Shown: positions 18,153-29,159 of the stretch, in pieces
Layout: each line of letters starts with the position of its first letter
Position numbering within the stretch: the first letter of the stretch is position 1
NCBI GenBank assembly: GCA_040223695.1
Contig: JAVKFU010000017.1
Span: forward strand, 186,001 to 250,000
Length of the DNA: 64,000 nucleotides
Reading direction: 5' to 3'
DNA from: Deltaproteobacteria bacterium
GTDB taxonomy: Bacteria > Desulfobacterota_D > UBA1144 > Nemesobacterales > UBA2774
Notes under the pieces: model-generated
The model's database searches: none
Told to the model about the DNA's origin: nothing
What the model saw: the letters and a program-made list of their open reading frames with translations, nothing else
Translations under genes and position numbers: made by a program

Positions 18153-19334
18153 CTATATTACAGAAGTATCGGCAGCCGCTACCCTTCTTATTCTCTCCAC
18201 AGCCCTGGGCAGAATTTCGGACACTACGTCTATATCCTCTTTCGTCGTGAATCTTCCCAAACTGATTCGGACCGATGAGGATGCTTCCTGCTTCGACATC
18301 CCCATTGCCAGCAGGACATGAGAAGGATCGACTTTCCCCTCGGAACACGCTGAGCCCGTGGATACCGCGACTCCTTCAAGATCGAGGCTCATGGAAAGCG
18401 AGCCTCCGTCCACTCCGGCAATACTCAGATTAAGGGTATTCCAGAGCGTATTTTCTTTAAGCCCGTTAAGAGTTACATTATCCGTACGCCGTAGTATTTC
18501 ACTGTACAATCTGTCCCTTAATTCCTTTACCCGTGCTTCATCTTCCTTCATTTCGGTCTTTGCGAGAGCGGCGGCCGTTCCCAACCCCACAATTCCGGGA
18601 ACACTTTCAGTACCCGATCTTACCCCTCTCTCCTGCCCGCCGCCGTGAATAAGTGTTGCAATCTCAAGCTCCCTTAATAATCCGTCCCTTATGAACAAAG
18701 CCCCCGAGCCTTTGGGGCCGTAAAATTTATGCGCTGAAACGGTGAGCAGATCGGCGGGTATTTTCTTAACGTCTATCTCCAGTTTGCCCGAGGCCTGCAC
18801 TGCGTCAGTATGGAATATAGCCCCCCTTTGCTTTACGATTTCGGCAATTTCCGTAACGGGCATGACCGTTCCCGTCTCATTGTTGGCGTACATGCACGAA
18901 ACAAGCAAGGTTTCATCGGTGACGGCCTTTTTAAACGCTTCGGTATCTGGAAGACCGTACCCGTCGACCTCAAGGTAAGTAACTTTGAATCCGCGCGCCT
19001 CAAGGTATTTGAAAACCTCGAGCACCGACTCGTGCTCGACCCTCGTAGTTACCAGATGATTCCGTTCTTTCCCGAGCTTTCCGAACACCGTCCCTTTAAT
19101 GGCGAAATTGTTGCTTTCGCTCCCGCCGGATGTAAAAAATATTTCCCGGGGACTCGCGTTTATGAAATCCGCGACCTCTTCCCTCGATTTGTCAAGGGCC
19201 GCCCTCGCCCTGCTTCCAAACGAATGTATACTCGACGGATTCCCGAAATCGTCTTTCAGGTAAGGCATCATAGACTCAAGAACCCTCGGGTCTAAAGGCG
19301 TCGTAGCGTTGTTGTCGAGATATATCTTTCTCAT
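18153..19334 (-). CDS. Cysteine desulfurase (NifS/IscS family)
   Basis: A 393-residue PLP enzyme that takes sulfur from cysteine for Fe-S clusters, thiolated tRNA or other acceptors. The N-terminal YLDNNATTPLDPRV, the lysine motif SVSAHKFYGPKG-like (TVSAHKFYGPKG), HTDAVQASGK and the active cysteine loop STGSACSEGKVDPSHVL are present. The short loop with GSACS places it in group I (IscS/NifS) rather than SufS. No iscU, iscR or mnmA neighbour is present here, so a dedicated partner cannot be named. It lies upstream of oxyR in the same direction as that gene, but oxyR is transcribed first (63 bp gap). Confidence 0.93.
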   Translation of the reverse strand: MRKIYLDNNATTPLDPRVLESMMPYLKDDFGNPSSIHSFGSRARAALDKSREEVADFINASPREIFFTSGGSESNNFAIKGTVFGKLGKERNHLVTTRVEHESVLEVFKYLEARGFKVTYLEVDGYGLPDTEAFKKAVTDETLLVSCMYANNETGTVMPVTEIAEIVKQRGAIFHTDAVQASGKLEIDVKKIPADLLTVSAHKFYGPKGSGALFIRDGLLRELEIATLIHGGGQERGVRSGTESVPGIVGLGTAAALAKTEMKEDEARVKELRDRLYSEILRRTDNVTLNGLKENTLWNTLNLSIAGVDGGSLSMSLDLEGVAVSTGSACSEGKVDPSHVLLAMGMSKQEASSSVRISLGRFTTKEDIDVVSEILPRAVERIRRVAAADTSVI

Positions 19335-19397
19335 GGAATCACATGCGAAGTCAGTTTTTGAGCACGAATTCGTAGTTTACATCAGGAAGCCGCCATT

Positions 19398-20333
19398 CTA
19401 AATAACCGGCGCATTTAAATCAAATCCGGATGTTCGTCGGATTTTAAGAAGGGACTCGTATTCCTGTTTTACTATTTCGATAAATTCCAGTGCCAGTTTT
19501 GAGGGCTTTCGGTCCCTGTGCCATGCGGCGACAACCGTTCGCTTTGGAAACTGGCCTTTAATTTTTCTGTACACGCAGCTCCCGGACGAATCCGTCATGA
19601 CCAGCATCTTCGGCACAAGAGAAATCCCGTTTCCAAAAGAAACACAGTGCTGTATTGTGGACAGATTCCACGTGCGGCAGATAATTTCCGGATTTATCTG
19701 TTTCTCGTAGCAGAAGTTATTGACCTGCTCGCCCAGGCAGTGCTCCTCGTCAAGCGCGATGAACGGGATATTAACCAGGTCTTTGATTCTGATGTCCTGC
19801 AAGTCGTTTAGGGGATGTCCATCCGAGAGAGCCAGAACCAATGGGTCTTCGAATAGAGGCTCCGTTTTGATGAGCTTGCTGTCGATAGGAAGACTCATAA
19901 TCGCAAGGTCTAGCTCCAGATTTATCAAGCTCTTCACCAGCCTGTCCGTAAGATTCTCGGTGATCGAAATCTGCGCCTTCGGATATTCCTCGCTGAACAT
20001 ATTCAGGGTGCCCGGAAGTAGGTACGGAGCTATTGTGGGAATCATGCCTACGGAAAGAGTCCCGATACCGGAATGAACATCCCCCAGAATTCCGGATTTG
20101 ATTCCGTTTGCTTCTTTTAGGATCAGCCTGGCGCGGGGCAGTAAAGACCTTCCGGCTTCCGTTAAAGCCACACTGCGCCCGAGCCTTTCGAACAGCTCCT
20201 GGCCGAGTTCGTGCTCAAGTTTTATGATCTGCTGGCTAAGTGAAGGCTGAGCGACATAACACCTTTTGGCTGCTTTACTAAAACCCCCGGTCTCGGCTAC
20301 TGCAACAAAGTATCTCAATTGATGAAGTTCCAT
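19398..20333 (-). CDS. oxyR: OxyR, LysR-type hydrogen peroxide sensor
   Basis: A 311-residue LysR-type regulator. The winged helix is residues 1-60 (FSKAAKRCYVAQPSLSQQI). The effector domain has HCLGEQVNNFC, placing cysteines at residues 199 and 208, exactly the positions of the redox pair in E. coli OxyR. This supports peroxide sensing by disulfide formation. The gene is divergent from katG, its classical target, with a 113 bp intergenic space holding an OxyR-type operator. Its arginine codons are mainly AGA/AGG, like the rest of the window and unlike katG. The assignment rests on the spaced cysteines plus context. Confidence 0.93.
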   Translation of the reverse strand: MELHQLRYFVAVAETGGFSKAAKRCYVAQPSLSQQIIKLEHELGQELFERLGRSVALTEAGRSLLPRARLILKEANGIKSGILGDVHSGIGTLSVGMIPTIAPYLLPGTLNMFSEEYPKAQISITENLTDRLVKSLINLELDLAIMSLPIDSKLIKTEPLFEDPLVLALSDGHPLNDLQDIRIKDLVNIPFIALDEEHCLGEQVNNFCYEKQINPEIICRTWNLSTIQHCVSFGNGISLVPKMLVMTDSSGSCVYRKIKGQFPKRTVVAAWHRDRKPSKLALEFIEIVKQEYESLLKIRRTSGFDLNAPVI

Positions 20334-20349
20334 AGCTCAACACGCATCC

Positions 20350-20386
20350 ATAGGAAATAACTATACAATACATAGACAAATAATAT
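20350..20386 (+). promoter_or_regulatory. OxyR operator upstream of katG
   Basis: The tetranucleotides ATAG (20350), CTAT (20361), ATAG (20372) and ATAT (20383) stand exactly 11 bp apart, matching the known OxyR consensus ATAG-N7-CTAT-N7-ATAG-N7-CTAT with one mismatch. A further CTAT lies 11 bp on, at 20394. The operator abuts the -35 box of katG, as expected for activation, and lies between the divergent oxyR and katG genes. Confidence 0.85.
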
Positions 20387-20415
20387 TAGACAACTATAGC
20401 CAATAAGTTTATTCT
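20387..20415 (+). promoter_or_regulatory. katG promoter
   Basis: TAGACA (-35, 20387-20392) and TATTCT (-10, 20410-20415) are separated by 17 bp. The -35 box begins immediately after the OxyR operator. A GGGAGG Shine-Dalgarno at 20435-20440 precedes the katG ATG by six bases. Confidence 0.65.
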
Positions 20416-20428
20416 ACAGATGGGCTAA

Positions 20429-22702
<2,274 letters not shown>

Positions 22703-22837
22703 TTTCAGTGCTGTTTGGCTGGCCGAAAGGCTAATCATTTTCTGTTGCTGGGCTCGGCAATACTTGAAGGTCCAGTCATTCTGAGTCCATCGATTCACTC
22801 GGAATAAACTTGGCTGAAGATAATTTCTAAAGCAAAC

Positions 22838-22869
22838 AAAAGAGAGGGACTTAGGTCTCCCTCTCTTTT
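22838..22869 (+). terminator. Rho-independent terminator after katG
   Basis: A perfect 12-bp stem (AAAAGAGAGGGA with TCCCTCTCTTTT) encloses an 8-base loop, and the right arm ends in TTTT. It lies 135 bp after the katG stop and would end katG transcription before pheT. Confidence 0.75.
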
Positions 22870-22924
22870 AATCCCATAATCCTGAACCCAGTCAAAAGAT
22901 GTATCCTTTTATCCTTACCCTTTC

Positions 22925-23072
22925 CCGACATTACAGAACGATTTCGATCAAGTGAGGAATCGGATGCCCTTGCCTACCGGGGAGGAATTAAAATATTTTA
23001 GACGTAGTAATTTATTTTTAGCTATTTCTGTTTAGTCGGTGATTTTTGCTTCTTTTCATCCAGGAAAAGAAG
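22925..23072 (+). repeat. Dispersed intergenic repeat, copy A
   Basis: Three conserved blocks occur in the same order as in 59405-59518. CCGACATTACAGAA is at 22925-22938, TTAAAATATTTTAG at 22988-23001, and a 39-base block at 23034-23072 has one mismatch to its partner. The last block holds a perfect 9-bp hairpin, CTTCTTTTC (23049-23057) with GAAAAGAAG (23064-23072). Spacers between blocks differ. Confidence 0.8.
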
Positions 23073-23181
23073 TATTTCTAACGCGTTGTCAATGCCCGAC
23101 TCCGAAGGAGCCACTGCAATCTCATCTCTTGCACTCTATCTCGAATCCTGAATCGTGCATCTTTCTTCATTTCAGCCCGCT

Positions 23182-23205
23182 CGTCCTGAGTCCAATCGAA
23201 GGACG
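23182..23205. repeat. Palindromic repeat CGTCCTGAG...GAAGGACG
   Basis: The ends CGTCC and GGACG pair, enclosing a TGAG...TCGAA core. A related element at 59210-59247 has CATCC/GGATG ends with the same TGAGC/GTCGAAGGA logic, so the stem is kept by paired changes. It looks like a REP-like intergenic element. Confidence 0.6.
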
Positions 23206-23348
23206 TTAACTTTTCGAAAAACACATAAGGTGGTCTTTTCGGGAAACACACGGATTTTTTCAGAAAACACACTACGTGTGTGCCTATGGGACCACTATTG
23301 ACCCGGCTATAAGAATATGTGATTATTTAATTTTGTCCGCGCTATAAC

Positions 23349-25760
23349 ATGATACTTACATTAAGCTGGCTTAGAGAATACGTCGATTTTGATATTTCGC
23401 CTGATGACTTGGCCGAGAGGCTCACCATGGCCGGGCTCGAGGTGGAATCGGTCGAGCACAGGGGTAAAGGGCTTGAAAATGTGGTAGTGGCGGAAATCCT
23501 TGATATTAAACCACACCCGGACGCTACAAAACTCTCACTCTGCGACGTTTCAGACGGCGAGAACCGCTATAACATAGTCTGCGGAGCAACTAACATGAAA
23601 GCGGGCGATAAGGTTGCGCTTGCGAAAATCGGCACCACTCTGCCCCCGGGACCGAAATTCCCCGACGGACTCAAAATAAAGAAAGCAAAGATAAGGGGCG
23701 AAGTATCGGAAGGGATGCTGTGCGCCGAAAATGAGCTCGGCTTGGGAGAGGAAGGGGATGGAATCATGATTCTTCCCGAATCGGCAGAGACGGGAAAAAG
23801 GCTTGTGGATGAGTACGGGCTTGAAGATGTTTTATTCGAGATTGGAATTACCCCCAACCGTCCCGACTGCCTGAGCGTCGTAGGAGTTGCGAGAGAGGCG
23901 GCTGCAATATTGGGGGGCAAAGTAAAATTCCCCGATTTAACCGTATCCGAATCCGGAGAAGGCATTCAGAACCTCGTAAAGGTAGAGCTTCTTGACCGTG
24001 AGAAGTGCCCGCGGTACTCCTGCCGGATAATAAAGAACGCCCGGATCGGGCCTTCCCCGCTCTGGCTTAAAACGAGGCTCGAATCCTCGGGGATCAGACC
24101 TATCAATACTGTGGTGGATGTAACGAACTACGTCCTGCTCGAGCTCGGTCAGCCCCTCCACGCTTTTGACTATGACCTCATTGAAGACAGAAAGATCGTG
24201 GTGAGGTCGGCTGGAGAGGGAGAGGTAATCGAGACGCTTGACGGCGCCGAAAGAAAACTCACTCCGGACGACCTTCTTATTTGCGACGGGAAGAAACCGG
24301 TTGCTCTTGCGGGCGTAATGGGCGGCGCCAACACGGAGGTATCAGAAAGCACGAAAAACATCTTACTCGAAAGCGCTTATTTCGAGCCTCTCTACGTGAG
24401 AAAAACATCGAGAAAAACAGGGCTCAGGTCCGAATCCTCTTATAGGTTCGAAAGGGGCGTCGACCCGAACGGCATAACGGACGCGCTGGACAGGGCCGCA
24501 GAGCTGATAAGAAAACTCGCGGGCGGGGAGATAGCCAGGGGCAGAGTGGATGAATACCCGGCTATAATCAAACCCGCCGAAGTCAAGCTGTCTTTAAAGC
24601 GCGTGAATTCCCTTTTGGGAACAGACATAGACTCAAAAAAAATAATTCAAATAACCCGGGGACTGGGACTGGAAAGCACCGATTCCTCGGACGGAGAGTT
24701 CACCTTCAGGATACCCACGTACAGGGTGGACCTGACAAGAGAAATAGACTTAATAGAAGAAATCGCCAGGCTCCACGGGTATGACAATATTTCAACGACT
24801 CTGCCTTCGGTACTGATGAGATCAGAGGGGGTCGGCAAAGACAAACTTACTCGGGACAGGATCAAACAAATCCTCATGTCGGACGGTTTTTATGAAGTGA
24901 TTAATTACAGTTTCGACGACAACGAGCTTTTGAGCCTTTTCAGCAAAAGTGAGTCGCTCGGAATCCTCAACCCTCTGACGAGGGAAAGCTCGGCTATGAG
25001 GACAAGCCTGCTGCCCGGCCTAATACGTAATACCGTTTTGAACCTGAACCGCCAGGAACAGGATGTAAGACTGTTCGAGTCAGGAAAGGTCTTTTTCCCG
25101 ACGGAAGAGGGTAATCTGCCGAAAGAAATTACAAAATTAGCTGCGGCTGCAACCGGAAGGAGACAGCCGGAATTCTGGGATAAGGAGGAATTTGATTTCT
25201 TCGACCTAAAGAGCGTTCTTGAAAAATGCTTTGATGCGCTGTCTGTTCGGGAAAGCGTAAATTTCAGACGCACTCCGGAAATCGGATTTCTCCACCCGGG
25301 AAAATCAGCTGTAATAATGATTGGAGATGAGGAAGCGGGCTTCATCGGAGAGCTGCATCCCGACCTGAGTGAAAAACTCGAAATCTCAAAAAAATTATAT
25401 GTTTTCGAAATCGACCTCGATAAAGCCGCAACCAAATCGAAGGACAGGAAAAGGTTATTTAAAGGGCTTCCGAAATTCCCTTCGGTCAGGAGAGACATTG
25501 CTCTTATCGTGAATGATGAAATCCCTGTCAGCAGTATTCTCGAAGAGATAGACAGGGTAGGCTCGGAGTTAATCGAAGACGCTCAGGTATTCGACGTGTT
25601 CACCGGCGGCCCTGTAGAGAAAGGAAAAAAGAGCGTTGCCGTGTCACTTCAGCTCAGAGCCTCGGACAAAACACTGACCGATGAAGACATTAACGAAGTG
25701 CAGAAGAAAACCCTTAAAAACCTTCAATTGGCTATCGGAGCCGAATTGCGTACAATATAG
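23349..25760 (+). CDS. pheT: Phenylalanyl-tRNA synthetase beta subunit
   Basis: An 803-residue PheT that charges tRNA-Phe as an alpha2beta2 enzyme with PheS. The N-terminal EMAP-like tRNA-binding domain (about 40-150: PHPDATKLSLC, VCGATNM) is followed by the B3/B4 editing domain, the B5 domain, the synthetase-like core and a C-terminal ferredoxin-fold anticodon-binding domain (FPSVRRDIALIV). Length is typical (about 790-810). The pheS gene is not upstream as usual; katG and a repeat-rich gap occupy that place. Downstream the classical pheT-ihfA order is kept (22 bp gap). So pheS must be elsewhere. Confidence 0.97.
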   Translation: MILTLSWLREYVDFDISPDDLAERLTMAGLEVESVEHRGKGLENVVVAEILDIKPHPDATKLSLCDVSDGENRYNIVCGATNMKAGDKVALAKIGTTLPPGPKFPDGLKIKKAKIRGEVSEGMLCAENELGLGEEGDGIMILPESAETGKRLVDEYGLEDVLFEIGITPNRPDCLSVVGVAREAAAILGGKVKFPDLTVSESGEGIQNLVKVELLDREKCPRYSCRIIKNARIGPSPLWLKTRLESSGIRPINTVVDVTNYVLLELGQPLHAFDYDLIEDRKIVVRSAGEGEVIETLDGAERKLTPDDLLICDGKKPVALAGVMGGANTEVSESTKNILLESAYFEPLYVRKTSRKTGLRSESSYRFERGVDPNGITDALDRAAELIRKLAGGEIARGRVDEYPAIIKPAEVKLSLKRVNSLLGTDIDSKKIIQITRGLGLESTDSSDGEFTFRIPTYRVDLTREIDLIEEIARLHGYDNISTTLPSVLMRSEGVGKDKLTRDRIKQILMSDGFYEVINYSFDDNELLSLFSKSESLGILNPLTRESSAMRTSLLPGLIRNTVLNLNRQEQDVRLFESGKVFFPTEEGNLPKEITKLAAAATGRRQPEFWDKEEFDFFDLKSVLEKCFDALSVRESVNFRRTPEIGFLHPGKSAVIMIGDEEAGFIGELHPDLSEKLEISKKLYVFEIDLDKAATKSKDRKRLFKGLPKFPSVRRDIALIVNDEIPVSSILEEIDRVGSELIEDAQVFDVFTGGPVEKGKKSVAVSLQLRASDKTLTDEDINEVQKKTLKNLQLAIGAELRTI

Positions 25761-25782
25761 CTAAGAGAGGAGAGTAAGAATA

Positions 25783-26067
25783 ATGACAAAAAAAGAACTC
25801 GCAGATGTTATTCATACAAAAATAGGCTTATCCAAAAGAGAATCGGCCGAGATAGTAGAGTTCTTCTTTGAAATCGCCAAAGACAGGCTCGGCAACGGCG
25901 AGGGAATAAAACTGCCCAGATTCGGAAGCTTCCGTGTCCAGAACCGGAAGGCAAGAAAAGGCAGAAACCCCGCCACCGGGGAGACGATCGAAATAGCCGA
26001 GAGAAAAGCGGTTGTATTTAAACCCAGCAGATTCCTCCGCGATGCTATAGACAAACAAACCGCTTGA
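25783..26067 (+). CDS. ihfA: Integration host factor alpha / HU-family DNA-bending protein
   Basis: A 94-residue HU/IHF-family protein. TKKELADVIHTKIGLSKRES is the N-terminal dimerisation part, and GIKLPRFGSFRVQNRKARKGRNP contains the conserved arm that bends DNA. NPATGETIEI is the arm tip, with the intercalating proline. Position directly after pheT is the usual place of ihfA (himA), which supports the alpha subunit name. AGAGAGGAG lies a few bases before the ATG. Whether it forms IHF heterodimers or acts as HU cannot be told without finding a beta subunit. Confidence 0.93.
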   Translation: MTKKELADVIHTKIGLSKRESAEIVEFFFEIAKDRLGNGEGIKLPRFGSFRVQNRKARKGRNPATGETIEIAERKAVVFKPSRFLRDAIDKQTA

Positions 26068-26070
26068 TGA

Positions 26071-26760
26071 ATGAGCAAGATCTATAGTAACTTCAAGAGC
26101 CATTTCAAGCAAAACATTCTAACGGGTGTTCTGGTTACAGTACCATTCGGTCTTACCATTTGGATATTATACATACTTGGCTCGTGGATCGTATCCCTTG
26201 TAAGCGCACCCCCATCAAAACTGTTCGGAAGCCCACTCGGAGAACTACCCCGGGGAATCCATGAAATAGTAGCATTCTTGATAGGCCTTATAGGAACACT
26301 TTTAATAGTCCTCGTCATCGGTGCGGTAGCCAGAAATCTGGTGGGCAGAAGGCTTGTCAACTTCGGAGAGGGCATAATATCGAAGATTCCCCTGGCAAGA
26401 ACCATATATATAGCCACCAAACAGGTTATCGAGACGCTGTTCATGGGCACGGGAATGAAAAAGCTGAAAAGGGTAGCCCTGTTCCAGTATCCCAGAAAGG
26501 GAATTTACTCGATCGGATTTATAACAGGGACTCTTGAGCCTGGAATGCATCATAACCAGACGGAGAAGAGACTCGTCAGCATCTTTGTGCCTACAACTCC
26601 CAACCCTACCAGCGGGTATTATATAATGGTTCCCGAAGAGGACGTCAAGGAGCTTTCCATAACCATAGAGGACGCGTTCAGGATAATAATGTCCGCGGGA
26701 CTTGCCGCCAATAATATAGATAATGCTGGCCCGGGTAAGAAAAACTATCCAAAAATATGA
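26071..26760 (+). CDS. DUF502 family membrane protein
   Basis: A 229-residue DUF502 protein. Two transmembrane helices are visible (about 17-40 ILTGVLVTVPFGLTIWILYI and 64-90 IVAFLIGLIGTLLIVLVIGA). A conserved soluble part follows (IPLARTIYIATKQVIETLF, PRKGIYSIGFITG, FVPTTPNPTSGYYIMVPEEDV). The family is widespread in bacteria and plants (LIKE-COV) with no settled biochemical role. The start lies three bases after the ihfA stop, and its end overlaps tilS by 38 bases. It is part of the pheT-ihfA-DUF502-tilS run. Confidence 0.92.
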   Translation: MSKIYSNFKSHFKQNILTGVLVTVPFGLTIWILYILGSWIVSLVSAPPSKLFGSPLGELPRGIHEIVAFLIGLIGTLLIVLVIGAVARNLVGRRLVNFGEGIISKIPLARTIYIATKQVIETLFMGTGMKKLKRVALFQYPRKGIYSIGFITGTLEPGMHHNQTEKRLVSIFVPTTPNPTSGYYIMVPEEDVKELSITIEDAFRIIMSAGLAANNIDNAGPGKKNYPKI

Positions 26761-28099
26761 CATGCTCCTTCCCGGAGAAAAGGTAGTAATGGGTGTCTCA
26801 GGGGGGGCGGATTCCATCGCGCTCCTTCATATTCTTAATGAGCTGAGCGACTACCGTCCCAGAATTATAGTCGCACACCTGAATCATGGAATAAGGGGAA
26901 ATGAAGCAGAGAGGGACTCGGAATTCGTCGGCAGGATTGCGGACTCGTTAAATCTCCAGTTTGAGTACGGGGAAGCAGACACACCCGTATACAAGGAGAA
27001 ATCAAAATTAAGCCTAGAAGAGGCGGCGAGAGCGCTCAGATACGAGTTCTTCCATAAGGTCAGGGAAAAACACCGCGCCTCTAAAATTGCGACCGCCCAT
27101 ACGCTCGACGATCAGGCCGAGACCGTATTGATGAGGCTTATAAGGGGAAGCGGGCGTCCCGGGCTTTCCGGCATCCCTCCCGTCTCGAAACCTCATATAA
27201 TAAGACCACTGATTGACACGAGCCGCTCCATGGTAGAGGAATATCTTCGATCAAGAGGCATCCCCTGGATCGAGGACTCGACAAACGAGCTGCGAACACT
27301 CCTCAGAAACAGGATAAGACTTGACCTTATTCCCGAGCTAAAGAACTATAACCCCCAAATAAAAGAGACGCTCGCGCGGACATCCGACATCCTGAGGCTT
27401 GAAGACGACTACATAAAACGGGAGGGGGAAAAACATTTCAAACGCATATTCAGCAAAGACGAAAAAGAACTGACAGGCAAGTTAGAAAAATATAAGCGCC
27501 TTCACGCAGCTCTCAGAATGTCGGTCCTGAGACTGGCGCTCGACCACACGGCGAGCCTCAAAAACGTATCATCGGTTCACCTGATCTCGGCGGATGAATT
27601 CCTTACTTCAGCCGCTCCGTCAGGCGAAGTCTCTTTCCCCGGAGGCATCGCCGTCGCCAAGGGATACGACTATTTTCTCGTCACCTCGCAATCCGGGCTT
27701 AAACGGGAATTCTCGCATACCATACCGTCAACAGGAAAATGGAGCTTCCCGGAACTCGAAGTCGAAATAGAAAAGGCAAGAGCGGAATCCTTAGCGGAGG
27801 AAAGCGAAAATCTTGTTTATCTGGCTCGGGAAGCGGTTGAGTTCCCGATTGAGGTAAGAAGCTTTAAACCCGGTGACAGGTTTATCCCCCTTGGAATGAA
27901 GAACCGTAAAAAGCTGAAGAATTATTTTATAGATTGCAAAATCCCGCGTTTTTTGAGGTATAGAATTCCGGTTTTTACAAGCAACGGGGAGATTATGTGG
28001 CTCGGAGGGCTCAGGATCGACGAGAGATTCAAGTTGAAGAATAAGGGTAAAGAGGCGCTCAGATTCAAACTTACGAGACCCCGGCTTTTCCCCGGTTAG
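26723..28099 (+). CDS. tilS: tRNA(Ile)-lysidine synthase
   Basis: A 458-residue TilS, which adds lysine to C34 of the tRNA-Ile anticodon so that it reads AUA. The PP-loop VMGVSGGADSIALLHIL is at residues 22-38, with HLNHGIRG and the ATAHTLDDQAETVLMRLIRGSG block following. Substrate-binding and C-terminal TilS domains are complete (KPGDRFIPLGMKNRKKLKNYFID). I keep the start at 26723 because the helix before the PP-loop is a family feature, even though it overlaps DUF502 by 38 bases. Its stop overlaps the stop of the convergent ROK gene. Confidence 0.95.
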   Translation: MLARVRKTIQKYDMLLPGEKVVMGVSGGADSIALLHILNELSDYRPRIIVAHLNHGIRGNEAERDSEFVGRIADSLNLQFEYGEADTPVYKEKSKLSLEEAARALRYEFFHKVREKHRASKIATAHTLDDQAETVLMRLIRGSGRPGLSGIPPVSKPHIIRPLIDTSRSMVEEYLRSRGIPWIEDSTNELRTLLRNRIRLDLIPELKNYNPQIKETLARTSDILRLEDDYIKREGEKHFKRIFSKDEKELTGKLEKYKRLHAALRMSVLRLALDHTASLKNVSSVHLISADEFLTSAAPSGEVSFPGGIAVAKGYDYFLVTSQSGLKREFSHTIPSTGKWSFPELEVEIEKARAESLAEESENLVYLAREAVEFPIEVRSFKPGDRFIPLGMKNRKKLKNYFIDCKIPRFLRYRIPVFTSNGEIMWLGGLRIDERFKLKNKGKEALRFKLTRPRLFPG

Positions 28100-29067
28100 C
28101 CCCCATTACTATCCCCGGCGTTCAAAACCAAGTAGGCCGCGCCTATGATCCCCTCGTCGTCCCCGAGCACGCTTCTCATAATCCTTACCCTCTCCGCGGG
28201 AGCCTTGAGTCCCCTCTTCTTAAGTTCCGACCTTGTACGGTCTATGAACATCTCCCATCCCTGAGATACGCCCCCTCCTATCACTACCATCTCCACATTT
28301 AGAATATTAACCACATTCGCAATACCTATCCCGAGCGCCTTCCCGAACTCATCCCATATTCCGAGCGAGGCTTCGTCCCCTCCCAGGGCAGCTTTGGAAA
28401 CCACTTCGGGTATCCTGCCCGGGTCAATGCCTTTGACCTCCTCCGTGAGTACGGTTTCAACTTTAGGGTCTTCGAGTATATCTCCGACCATCCTTCTGAT
28501 AGCCGAAGCGGAGGAATAAATTTCAAGGCACCCGTAATTCTCGCAATTGCATTTTGCCCCGTCCGGATAAATCTTGGTATGCCCGATTTCCCCTCCCATG
28601 CCGTCAGCGCCCCTCCACAATTTTCCGTCGAGAATTATTCCGCCCCCGACGCCCGTGCCGAGCGTCAGCATTACGAGCGAGCCCACCTCTTTTCCCGCCC
28701 CCAGCCACCATTCCCCCACGGCTGCGCAATTGGCGTCGTTTTCCACTATCACAAGGGGACCCTCTCCCAGCTTCCGCTTTAATACATCCCTTATCGGATA
28801 ATTTTCCGCTTTGGAAATATTAGGGGCCTGAGTAATTACGCCGTTCTTTGAATCGATTATTGCCGGAATGCCGAATCCCACTCCCGCGGGGCTCTCGCCT
28901 TCGCTGAGCTTGTTGATCAGGCCGACAAGGTTTTCCACAACGGCCTCTATACCGTCGTGGGCCTCCGAGGCAATTTTCTCCCGTCTCAGTATTTTCCCGT
29001 TTTGATCAACCAGGGCGCCCCTGAGGTTGGTGCCGCCTACATCTATACCGATTACTCTCTTTTCCAT
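28096..29067 (-). CDS. ROK-family sugar kinase (glucokinase-like)
   Basis: A 323-residue ROK-family kinase. The N-terminal IGIDVGGTNLRGALVD is the phosphate-binding loop, and TLGTGVGGGIIL is the second. The zinc site IGHTKIYPDGAKCNCENYG-like stretch ends in CLEIYSS. Members phosphorylate glucose or related sugars or act as repressors; here there is no helix-turn-helix domain, so a kinase is likely. I start at the ATG 29065-29067, which has GGAAGAGG seven bases upstream; an upstream start adds 10 residues without support. Divergent from the acyl-CoA dehydrogenase. Substrate is not determinable, but glucose is the default. Confidence 0.9.
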   Translation of the reverse strand: MEKRVIGIDVGGTNLRGALVDQNGKILRREKIASEAHDGIEAVVENLVGLINKLSEGESPAGVGFGIPAIIDSKNGVITQAPNISKAENYPIRDVLKRKLGEGPLVIVENDANCAAVGEWWLGAGKEVGSLVMLTLGTGVGGGIILDGKLWRGADGMGGEIGHTKIYPDGAKCNCENYGCLEIYSSASAIRRMVGDILEDPKVETVLTEEVKGIDPGRIPEVVSKAALGGDEASLGIWDEFGKALGIGIANVVNILNVEMVVIGGGVSQGWEMFIDRTRSELKKRGLKAPAERVRIMRSVLGDDEGIIGAAYLVLNAGDSNGG

Positions 29068-29159
29068 AACCTCTTCCTTTCGTGCTGAAAATTTCACTCT
29101 ATACTGTACAATATGAATGACGGACCGAAAATATTACGGAAAGGGAACCTGAAAAACAA

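Larger units (their letters stand above)
22703..23348 (+). other. Gene-free repeat-containing region between katG and pheT
   Basis: No credible gene was seen in 646 bp. It contains a terminator hairpin (22838-22869), a mosaic repeat shared with the 59.4 kb region (22925-23072), a CGTCC/GGACG palindrome (23182-23205), a GTCATTCTGAG-type fragment near 22775, and an ACACAC-TACGTGTGT palindromic run near 23267-23281. The last 60 bases presumably hold the pheT promoter, but no clear boxes were found. Confidence 0.6.

Noticed and set aside
24905-25498. Open frame of about 197 codons antisense to pheT
   Set aside because: Shadow of a clear core gene; no ribosome site or recognisable domain.
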